Assembly: GCA_002293345.1 (NCBI GenBank)
Contig: DBDB01000101.1
Location: forward strand, 1-21,101
Direction: 5' to 3'
Source of the DNA: Alistipes sp. UBA943
GTDB taxonomy: Bacteria > Bacteroidota > Bacteroidia > Bacteroidales > Rikenellaceae
DNA length: 21,101 nt
Position 1 is the stretch's first letter, and each line of letters starts with the position of its first letter. The notes beneath the pieces are model-generated. The model did no database searches. It was given only the letters and a program-made list of their open reading frames with translations, and was not told the origin of the DNA. Positions 14,276-20,249 of the stretch are shown here, piece after piece. The position numbers and the translations under genes are program-made.

Positions 14276-15085
14276 ATGACTGACATACTGCACATACTGA
14301 CACTTCCTTCTGCCTGGCTGGCACTCGTGACGCTGCTCTTTTTGGAGGTTGTGCTGGGGATCGACAACGTGGTATTCATTTCGCTCTCCACGTCGCGACT
14401 TCCCGAGCGGCAACAACCCGTGGCACGTCGTGTGGGACTGCTGCTGGCAATGTTGGCACGGATCGGACTGCTATTCGGCGTGTCGATGTTGGTGCAGCTG
14501 ACGAAACCGATTTTCAGTTACGATACCGCGTGGCTGCATGACGAGTTGACGTGGCAGAGCGTGATTATCTTCGCCGGTGGACTGTTTCTGCTGTGGAAGA
14601 GCGTATCTGAAATCCACCACAAACTCGAAAAGAGACCTGTCGGGAGGCACGCATCGCGTGTACGTGGAGCAAAATTCTGGACGACGATCGTTCAGATTGT
14701 GCTGTTGGACATTGTGATGTCGATCGACAGCGTGCTGACGGCGGTGGGTATGGTGAGTTTCACGGAGTTCGGTTACGCGGGAGCGATGGCTGTGATGGTA
14801 TCGGCAATCGTAATTGCGGTGACGGTGATGCTGTTCTTCTCGACGGCGGTCAGTCGACTCGTCACGCGTTACCCGACGATCCAGATGCTGGCGTTGTCGT
14901 TTCTGTTGTTGATCGGCGTGCTGCTGTTGATGGAATCGGCACACTTGTCGCACCTGAAGATTTTCGGACACGAGGTACCCGCTATTCCGCGTGGGTATGT
15001 CTACTTCGCGATCGCGTTTTCGCTGATGGTCGAGATCTTCAACATCCGGATGAGCAAGAGGCGACGCAAGAAAACTATTAACTAA
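14276..15085 (+). CDS. TerC-family integral membrane protein
   Basis: 269 residues with about seven membrane segments. The two half-family motifs are clear: LEVVLGIDNVVFIS (23-36) and LLDIVMSIDSVLTAVGM (about 144-160), each with the membrane-embedded acidic residues typical of TerC/Alx/YgdQ proteins, which are linked to tellurite resistance and, in several bacteria, to manganese export. The C-terminus is a short basic tail (SKRRRKK). The ATG immediately follows the TAG of the preceding lipoprotein, and the next gene starts 8 bases after its stop, so it is in the middle of an operon. Metal efflux, perhaps Mn2+, is a family-based guess; nothing here shows the substrate. Confidence 0.9.
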   Translation: MTDILHILTLPSAWLALVTLLFLEVVLGIDNVVFISLSTSRLPERQQPVARRVGLLLAMLARIGLLFGVSMLVQLTKPIFSYDTAWLHDELTWQSVIIFAGGLFLLWKSVSEIHHKLEKRPVGRHASRVRGAKFWTTIVQIVLLDIVMSIDSVLTAVGMVSFTEFGYAGAMAVMVSAIVIAVTVMLFFSTAVSRLVTRYPTIQMLALSFLLLIGVLLLMESAHLSHLKIFGHEVPAIPRGYVYFAIAFSLMVEIFNIRMSKRRRKKTIN

Positions 15086-15093
15086 CCAAACCC

Positions 15094-16491
15094 ATGAAGA
15101 GATTTTTATTAACGTTAACCACATTTACTGTGGTGATTGCCGTGTCGGGTTGCACGCGGCACCCGCATCCGGTTGATTCCGATGAACCCAACGGGCCTAA
15201 TCCGTCACCTCGCGATTTCATACGATTTTCGACTTCGGTACATGACACGCGTCTGGTTGGATCGCAATGGCAGGAGGGCGACTGTATCGGTGTGTACATG
15301 AATTGCGGATCGACACAACTAGCGGAGAACACCCCGTACGCGACCGACGGAGACGGACATTTCTACGCGGCATCCGATCCGCTGTATTACCCGGAGGATG
15401 GCACTCCGGTCGATTTCGTGTCGTACCACCCTTACAGTGATGCGGTGGAGGACGGACTTTATCCGGTGGATCTGCTGGACGCTCCCGTGGACCTGCTCTA
15501 CTCGAACAACGCCACGGGTTACACGGATGGCACCCCTCAATTGCAGTTCCGTCACCAGCTGTCCAAGCTGGTTTTCATGGTGACCCACGCCGATGGCGAC
15601 TCCCTGAACGATGCAGGTGTCACGGCGGACGGACTCTACACAGCGGGATCGTTCGACTTGTCGACCGGACAATGGAACCTGACGGGGAGTGGGGGAGTAT
15701 TCGACATTCCGCTTCGTTCGCAGGGAGCGGATGGTACGTCGGCCGTTTTCGAGACGTTCGTATTGCCGCAGCAGGGTGAGTATACCGTCACGTTCGAGCT
15801 TTCGGACGGTCGAAGTTCCGAGTTGACGATGGCGTATTCTGAGTACCTTCCCGGGAAACGGTATATCTATCAGGTTAACTTGTCCAATCCGGAGGCACCT
15901 CTCGTGGCGGTGGGCGGCAGCGCGGGGATCGACGATTGGGAACCCATCGTCGGGGTCGATGAAATCGACCTGATTATTGAAGATGATGGAGGTGATGACC
16001 CCACGCCGCACGAGCCTACATATGGTAATCCGGAGACCTATTTCTCCGAGACATTCGGAGATCCGGCAGGAGAGGTCGCTGTGGGCTCCTATGCGGGCTG
16101 GACAAACGCGCTGTCCGCGGTCTTCGGTGACACGCACGGCAACCTGACGGTACGTACCCTCGACACGAAAGATTTGGATGGTCACCTGCTGTTTTCCAAA
16201 AACAACGTGTCCGAAGTAACGATCCTCGGCCTTCCGGAGGGATGTGTGGATATGGTGTTATCGTACGACGTGACATCGTCACAGGATGGTCTCCCTGCCA
16301 ATGGGTTGAGGGTCCACGCGGGTGCCACGGACATGACCAACCTTGTCACGGGCAACATTGCTCTTGCGTTTGTGTACACGAACGTGACGCTCGATCTGCC
16401 GGATGGCACGACCGAACTTCGTTTCGCGAGTGCCGGCACACAGGCATTTCGACTGGACAACATTCGCCTCACGGGACGCAGGCTGTTGTAA
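15094..16491 (+). CDS. Fimbrillin-family (Mfa-like) lipoprotein
   Basis: 465 residues with lipobox VSGC (Cys20). The N-terminal module (about 40-295) has the Mfa-like fimbrillin signs: FSTSVHDTR, EGDCIGVYMN, VDFVSYHPYS, LQFRHQLSKLVFMV and PGKRYIYQVNLS. A short acidic linker (about 300-310) leads to a C-terminal domain (about 315-465) that ends in AFRLDNIRLTG, the closing strand typical of jelly-roll or carbohydrate-binding-like domains in Bacteroidales surface lipoproteins. It is the last gene of the plus-strand unit, 8 bases after terC, and is followed by the terminator at 16512-16549. Likely a surface adhesin or pilus-associated protein; ligand unknown. Confidence 0.75.
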   Translation: MKRFLLTLTTFTVVIAVSGCTRHPHPVDSDEPNGPNPSPRDFIRFSTSVHDTRLVGSQWQEGDCIGVYMNCGSTQLAENTPYATDGDGHFYAASDPLYYPEDGTPVDFVSYHPYSDAVEDGLYPVDLLDAPVDLLYSNNATGYTDGTPQLQFRHQLSKLVFMVTHADGDSLNDAGVTADGLYTAGSFDLSTGQWNLTGSGGVFDIPLRSQGADGTSAVFETFVLPQQGEYTVTFELSDGRSSELTMAYSEYLPGKRYIYQVNLSNPEAPLVAVGGSAGIDDWEPIVGVDEIDLIIEDDGGDDPTPHEPTYGNPETYFSETFGDPAGEVAVGSYAGWTNALSAVFGDTHGNLTVRTLDTKDLDGHLLFSKNNVSEVTILGLPEGCVDMVLSYDVTSSQDGLPANGLRVHAGATDMTNLVTGNIALAFVYTNVTLDLPDGTTELRFASAGTQAFRLDNIRLTGRRLL

Positions 16492-16511
16492 CCGTACGAT
16501 TCGCCACAGCA

Positions 16512-16549
16512 AAAAAAACATCCCGGGCAACTGCCCGGGATGTTTTTTT
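16512..16549. terminator. Bidirectional rho-independent terminator
   Basis: A 17-bp perfect stem (16512-16528 with 16533-16549) has the core CATCCCGGGC/GCCCGGGATG, a four-base loop and A-run/T-run flanks on both sides. It serves the fimbrillin gene ending at 16491 and, on the other strand, the His-rich gene whose stop codon is only 3 bases away. Confidence 0.92.
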
Positions 16550-16552
16550 ACA

Positions 16553-16792
16553 TTACCGTTTATACCGATAGCTTCCGTGCCCGCGATCGTGTCCACGATC
16601 ATGTTGTTTTTTGTTGTGCTTGTCGTGTTCGTCATGCTTGTCGCGACGCGGGCCATGGTGACGGTTGTGACGGTGTTCCGTGTGATGGGGTTTGTGTTTA
16701 GGGCCGTGATGATGTCCATGGAGATGCACGGGGCCGCATGACGCGAGTCCCAGAACGCTCGAAACGAGCAGTAAAAGAAGTAATTTTTTCAT
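16553..16792 (-). CDS. Small histidine-rich lipoprotein
   Basis: 79 residues. A 19-residue signal sequence ends in LASC (Cys19), so the mature protein is about 61 residues and lipid-anchored. Of these, 18 are His, many in HHH, HH or HxH groups, with Lys, Arg and Asp making up most of the rest and no hydrophobic core. That composition suggests a disordered metal-binding tail for Zn2+, Ni2+, Co2+ or Cu2+ on the periplasmic or outer surface. It is a single gene; its stop is 3 bases from the shared terminator. A possible -7 box TATCTTCG (minus strand, 16828-16835) lies 35 bases before the ATG. Metal binding is inferred from composition only; it could also be a pH-responsive polyelectrolyte. Confidence 0.75.
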   Translation of the reverse strand: MKKLLLLLLVSSVLGLASCGPVHLHGHHHGPKHKPHHTEHRHNRHHGPRRDKHDEHDKHNKKQHDRGHDRGHGSYRYKR

Positions 16793-16850
16793 AGTTCTGT
16801 CTTTTATGTTTCGTTTGTGACTATTGGCGAAGATAGCATTTTTATTTTTC

Positions 16851-16882
16851 TTGGTTTTTCTCGCACGAAAATTGTAACTTCA
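16851..16882 (+). promoter_or_regulatory. Weak promoter for the Pr6Pr-type gene
   Basis: TTGG at 16851-16854, a 20-base spacer and TAACTTCA at 16875-16882. Spacing is right but both boxes are imperfect. It lies 19 bases before the ATG at 16902. Confidence 0.3.
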
Positions 16883-16901
16883 CGCCACAAACACCATCTC
16901 T

Positions 16902-17516
16902 ATGCACATTAAAAACCGCACCGCCGCTACTATTTACCGCATGCTTTTTGTTGTGATGTGTGCCGTGGCACTCGTCATCGAATTCGGGTTTCTCCGCGGA
17001 CAATTCAACCTCTACACGCTCAACTACTACACGATTTTGAGCAATCTGGCGTGTCTTGTGTTTTTTGTCGCCTCGTTGCGACGCGACCGACCGCGTGCCG
17101 AGGGAGCGATCGTCTACTGCATCGCCATCACGGGGATCATCTACGCCACGCTCCTCGCTCCGGGGGATTTGGCCTCCGGACACTTCTTTACCTTCAAGAA
17201 CATGGCATTGCACTATGTGGGTCCGCTGATGGTCGTCCTGGATGGCGTACTGTTCAACCCCAAGGGACATATTCGTGCGACGGATCCCCTGCTGTGGTTG
17301 CTGATGCCGCTGGGATACTTCGGTTATATCCTGCTTAGGTCGACGTTCGCGGGCAACATAGGCCCCACGGATAGCCCATTCCCCTATGCATTCATCGACC
17401 CTGCCGTACAGGGCGGTTGGGGCCCGATGATGCAGGGCGTGGGATGGATCGCCATCGGCATGTTGGCACTCGGATACCTCATCTGGTTCATCGACCGGGG
17501 CATGGCGAGGTCATAG
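16902..17516 (+). CDS. Pr6Pr-family integral membrane protein
   Basis: 204 residues with six predicted membrane helices. The pattern FNLYTLNYYTILSNLACLVFF near residues 35-55, the LHYVGPLMVVLDGVLFNPKG segment and YPFIDP-like PFPYAFIDP near the C-terminus match the Pr6Pr (FAR-17a/AIG1-like) membrane family. Eukaryotic relatives include lipid hydrolases with a Thr/His catalytic pair, and the conserved His of LHYVGP is present here; whether bacterial members are hydrolases is not known to me. It stands alone. Its stop is only 7 bases from the stop of the convergent YiiX-like gene, with no hairpin between. Confidence 0.75.
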   Translation: MHIKNRTAATIYRMLFVVMCAVALVIEFGFLRGQFNLYTLNYYTILSNLACLVFFVASLRRDRPRAEGAIVYCIAITGIIYATLLAPGDLASGHFFTFKNMALHYVGPLMVVLDGVLFNPKGHIRATDPLLWLLMPLGYFGYILLRSTFAGNIGPTDSPFPYAFIDPAVQGGWGPMMQGVGWIAIGMLALGYLIWFIDRGMARS

Positions 17517-17523
17517 ATTGAAG

Positions 17524-18171
17524 TCACAGATCGTATCTGTACACAATCTCCACCTTCTCGGATTTCGCCATATCGTTGGCATTGGTACCCGGCACCCCCT
17601 CCGGGATCGCTTCACCGAGGGCCTCGAAATGCGACGTCCAGAAGCACGGCATCGTACCATCCGCTGCACGGAAATTCATCGGACGTGCCTCGAAAATCGT
17701 GCCGTTCGCATCGCGATAACTCTCCCACACCAACTCGCTGCAATATATCTTCCCGTTGTGGGGCCGAAACGACACGTCGTACGGTTGCCCGAGGAACGCC
17801 TTGCCACGTGCCACGGCCTGTTCACCGATCTGTTTGCGGTCTTCGCGCCGCAACCGTCCCACCGCCACGACGGGTTTACCGTCACGCATCGCCGACGCGG
17901 CAATGAACTCCTTCCACGGTGTCATCACGACGCCACTTTCACTTTTCGCTTCGAGCGCATACACGCCTTCCGGTTCGACCACCGCGATGGCTGCATGGGT
18001 GTACGACACCTCGTCACCTGCATGTGCCGTAGCCGCATCGACTGCTTGGGTCATCTCGCCGCGTCCCACCTGGAATAGCAGGTCGCCCGTTTGCAGTTGA
18101 AATTCGCCATCACGGCATCCCGATAGCCACAGTGCCATAGCCCATAATAGTGTGCATAGTGATCTTTTCAT
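17524..18171 (-). CDS. YiiX-like permuted papain-fold lipoprotein
   Basis: 215 residues from the ATG at 18171; that start overlaps the preceding stop (ATGA), which favours it over 18180. The lipobox is WLSGC with Cys19. Features of the circularly permuted NlpC/P60 (YiiX/YebB-like) group appear in order: TGDLLFQ (28-34), His59 in SYTHAAIAV, Glu74 in ALEA and the probable nucleophile Cys144 in IYCSELVW. The permuted order (His before Cys) separates it from ordinary NlpC/P60 peptidases. Members are thought to cleave amide or thioester bonds in peptides or lipids. It is the third gene of the GNAT operon and the only exported product, so it may act on a different compartment's substrate or on the exported product of the other two. 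That last point is inference. Confidence 0.8.
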   Translation of the reverse strand: MKRSLCTLLWAMALWLSGCRDGEFQLQTGDLLFQVGRGEMTQAVDAATAHAGDEVSYTHAAIAVVEPEGVYALEAKSESGVVMTPWKEFIAASAMRDGKPVVAVGRLRREDRKQIGEQAVARGKAFLGQPYDVSFRPHNGKIYCSELVWESYRDANGTIFEARPMNFRAADGTMPCFWTSHFEALGEAIPEGVPGTNANDMAKSEKVEIVYRYDL

Positions 18172-19214
18172 GGTCTCCAATTCATCAGGTTGATATTCGG
18201 GTTTGTTTTTTTCCAGTCGGCGAACTCGTTGTACGCACGCACGCCTGCTTCCAACACGGCATAATAGACCTCGATCCCGCGGGGTGGCATATCATTCGGA
18301 GCATCCTGTTTGATGCGCAGTATCGCGTCACGTGTCTCGGGCGTCAGTCGTTTCGCGATGGCCTCCGTGACACGTTCCATCACCCCGTCGTACGTCGACC
18401 CGCGACGAATATGGATCATATCGAGCTGCCAGATCGTCCCCTCGACACTTTTATATTGCGCATGCCACTCGACACACGCCTCTTCGGTATCGAGGAGGTT
18501 GTTGAACCGCACGTGACTGATCGACGGGTTTTGCTGCAACAGGTCCATTGCGGCGATACTTTTTTCGAGCATCGGTTCATCGGTATAGACGTGGAGATCT
18601 ATATCGAGGTTCTTCATGATCAATCCCGACTTCACGGACCCGATCAGGTTGACCGTCGCCCCGACACGCTTCCATGCCTCCTCGACACCCGAGTCACGTA
18701 TCACCCGCATCGCCTCCCGCTGCCGGATTTGCGATAGTTTCGACAGGTCGATGCATCTCGCGAGTACTTGCATGTGTCTGAGCTGCACGCCATTCTCGAA
18801 GATGGGCTCATCGGGATATTTCTCCGTGAAATAGTTCTCTCTCAGGTGCGAATTGTGGAACCCGTTACGCTCGTAAAACCGGATTTGATCAGGCGCACAA
18901 TCTTCCGTTCCGGTGCCGAGGATGACCTCGTGATAGCCTTGCGAGGCGGCAATTTCGACTGCTTTTTCGATCATGACGCCCCCGATCCCTTTATCTCGAT
19001 ACGATTCATCGACAGCGATATTCATCAACTCGACGGTATCGTCATCGAGTGGCAACAGACACATCACCCCGACCGGTTCATCCCGTTGAGAGACATATGC
19101 CACCCACACTTCCGAATCGAACAGGTATGTATCTATACCTTCCCGAGTTTCATCGGCCTGCAATAGCAGGTTATAGGGGTAATTGTTCTCTATTTTCCGG
19201 AAGGTGATCTTCAT
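18168..19214 (-). CDS. GNAT acetyltransferase fused to a nucleotidyltransferase-like domain
   Basis: 348 residues in two parts. Residues 1-155 are a GNAT domain: ELMNIAVDESYRDKGIGGVM (62-81) contains the acetyl-CoA pyrophosphate-binding RDKGIGG, and FYERNGF (113-119) is the usual motif B. Residues about 165-348 look like a Pol-beta-type nucleotidyltransferase: Gly192-Ser193, then DID (Asp204 and Asp206), and a third acidic strand QLDMIHI with Asp265. This follows the hG[GS]...DhD...hDh scheme. It overlaps the upstream GNAT gene by 4 bp (19211-19214) and the YiiX-like gene by 4 bp (18168-18171). Two group-transfer domains in one chain suggest modification of a small molecule, protein or RNA; the target is unknown. 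The NTase assignment rests on motifs and is less certain than the GNAT one. Confidence 0.8.
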   Translation of the reverse strand: MKITFRKIENNYPYNLLLQADETREGIDTYLFDSEVWVAYVSQRDEPVGVMCLLPLDDDTVELMNIAVDESYRDKGIGGVMIEKAVEIAASQGYHEVILGTGTEDCAPDQIRFYERNGFHNSHLRENYFTEKYPDEPIFENGVQLRHMQVLARCIDLSKLSQIRQREAMRVIRDSGVEEAWKRVGATVNLIGSVKSGLIMKNLDIDLHVYTDEPMLEKSIAAMDLLQQNPSISHVRFNNLLDTEEACVEWHAQYKSVEGTIWQLDMIHIRRGSTYDGVMERVTEAIAKRLTPETRDAILRIKQDAPNDMPPRGIEVYYAVLEAGVRAYNEFADWKKTNPNINLMNWRP

Positions 19215-19675
19215 ACCACGAAATACTTCTTCTCTCCGTCGTATACAAATCCATTGGACTTCAACACCCCGCAGGAGAGTAGGTTCTCGGGTTCGGGTTG
19301 CACGACGATGCTGGCATTGGGTTGTTGCTCGTAAATCATCTTCATCAGCGTCGCGACGATCGCTTTTCCGTAACCTTTGCCGAGAAAATCATCTTCTCCG
19401 ATGAGATAATCCATACTGAACATCTCGTTCGGGCGTTCAACCGTGTACCAATCCTCCTTCGCGTCGAAACAGTCATACCACAGGCAAAATCCGATGGGCT
19501 GGTCATCGGCGGCAACGATAAAATAGCGAATCCACGAGAATGCCCCGCCGCGCTGACGTACCTCGCTGAGCCAATCCTCCGTATCGTGGAACCACTTCAA
19601 TATACGCTCCGATCGTAACCACCGCTCGATGATCGGCAGGTCGGTATCTTCTACTTTTCGGAAAGTCAAATTCAT
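19211..19675 (-). CDS. GNAT acetyltransferase, AAC(6')-like
   Basis: 154 residues from the ATG at 19675. Upstream frame to 20104 covers pseudogene and intergenic DNA and is not used. The protein resembles the Acetyltransf_8 branch that includes aminoglycoside 6'-N-acetyltransferases: WLRSERILKWF (19-29), FIVAADDQPIGFCLWYD (52-68), the MDYLIGEDDFLGKGYGKAIV region (88-107) with the CoA-binding GKGYGK, then a QPEPEN segment (126-131) and VLKSNGF (137-143), where AAC(6') enzymes have DPsPsN...yeKaGF. Whether it acts on aminoglycosides is unknown; the branch also acetylates other amines. It is the first gene of a three-gene coupled operon. The -7 box TATCTTTG ends only 3 bases before the ATG, so the mRNA should be leaderless or nearly so. 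Confidence 0.85.
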   Translation of the reverse strand: MNLTFRKVEDTDLPIIERWLRSERILKWFHDTEDWLSEVRQRGGAFSWIRYFIVAADDQPIGFCLWYDCFDAKEDWYTVERPNEMFSMDYLIGEDDFLGKGYGKAIVATLMKMIYEQQPNASIVVQPEPENLLSCGVLKSNGFVYDGEKKYFVV

Positions 19676-19678
19676 ACC

Positions 19679-19686
19679 ACAAAGAT
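19679..19686 (-). promoter_or_regulatory. -7 box directly in front of the GNAT operon
   Basis: On the minus strand this reads TATCTTTG, a perfect TAnnTTTG, preceded by GC and an A/T-rich run. The ATG begins 3 bases later. No convincing TTTG -33 box was found. The same GCTATCTTT context occurs near 5345 (plus strand) and 16837 (minus strand). Confidence 0.55.
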
Positions 19687-19702
19687 AGCGAATTTTTACA
19701 CG

Positions 19703-19897
19703 CTTCTCCCCGCGCCGGGGTACCGTTACCACTCCAATGGTCAACTGGACCATCAGACTTCTTACGGATGGTACTGGATTGCCGAACCCACCTCCGAGAC
19801 CCATGGGCAAGAGTTTCGTTTCACTGCCGGCGCTACGTATACGGCGAATACCCCTCTCGTCACCTACGCCTTCCCTCTTCGTTGTATAAAGATCTAA
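19703..19897 (+). pseudogene. 3' remnant of a fimbrillin/FISUMP-domain gene
   Basis: Read in the frame of TAC at 19721, these bases encode LLPAPGYRYHSNGQLDH, then SYGWYWIAEPTSETH, RFTAGATYTANTP and a final YAFPLRCIKI before TAA at 19895-19897. This is the recognisable C-terminal end of the FISUMP domain found on fimbrillin-type lipoproteins: the PAAGYR...SNG...G.YW...FPVRC.K pattern. There is no start codon or upstream domain; the reading runs straight into the promoter and start of the divergent GNAT operon. The gene has therefore lost its 5' part, probably when the GNAT cluster was inserted or by an integrase-linked deletion. Not translated as far as I can tell. Confidence 0.75.
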
Positions 19898-20166
19898 TGT
19901 AGGGCGGGACAAGGAGTTCAAGCCCCTGCCCGAGGCGGGGGTTGGGGTCAGATCTGACCACAAAGGAATACCCAAAAAAGCGAGGAGGAAAGATCGTTTG
20001 CACAACCTTCCCTCCTTCGCCTTTGTGGTGCCCAGGACGAGACACGCAGAATGCAAAGTCCCGCAAATGCCCCCAATGGAAATAATTTTATAATCTATTG
20101 TCATATTGTATTATACGATTGATTTTGATTGAATATGCGCGGACGTGAAATCGAATGATTTTTGAA
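19898..20166. other. Intergenic region without genes; repeat-like hairpins then AT-rich DNA
   Basis: No coding sequence was recognised. The left part holds a GC-rich hairpin near 19924-19941 (CCCCTGCC/GGCGGGG), a 12-bp palindrome GTCAGATCTGAC (19947-19958) and an imperfect long inverted repeat (19958-20028). From about 20080 the DNA turns AT-rich with short TTGATT-type repeats, a sharp change from the GC-rich left side. An attachment site of the integrative element could lie here, but with only one end in view it cannot be placed. Confidence 0.5.
19958..20028. repeat. Imperfect inverted repeat in the intergenic region
   Basis: Outer 9-bp arms CCACAAAGG (19958-19966) and CCTTTGTGG (20020-20028) are perfect. 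After a 13-base bulge, inner arms GCGAGGAGG (19980-19988) and CCTCCTTCGC (20011-20020) pair with one bulged base. Could be a structured RNA, a repeat element or a recombination-related site. Confidence 0.5.
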
Positions 20167-20187
20167 AATGTGGCCATAATGTGGCCA
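20167..20187. repeat. Tandem 10-bp direct repeat upstream of the integrase
   Basis: AATGTGGCCA occurs at 20167-20176 and 20178-20187, an 11-bp period or one helical turn. Each copy holds the palindrome TGGCCA. It ends 6 bases before the -33 box of the integrase promoter, a typical place for an operator or an arm-type integrase binding site. Confidence 0.65.
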
Positions 20188-20193
20188 CGGCAA

Positions 20194-20225
20194 TTTGTCA
20201 GTTTCGGATATTGTCCCTACCTTTG
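20194..20225 (+). promoter_or_regulatory. Consensus Bacteroidota promoter for the integrase
   Basis: TTTG at 20194-20197, a 20-base spacer and TACCTTTG at 20218-20225 match the consensus exactly. The ATG at 20250 is 24 bases downstream, so the leader is short (about 18 bases). Confidence 0.75.
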
Positions 20226-20249
20226 AACCATACGAAAACCACAATCGCT

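Noticed and set aside
19676..20104. Extended open frame upstream of the first GNAT gene (minus strand)
   Set aside because: It crosses the plus-strand FISUMP remnant and hairpin-rich intergenic DNA; GNAT similarity starts exactly at the Met encoded at 19675.
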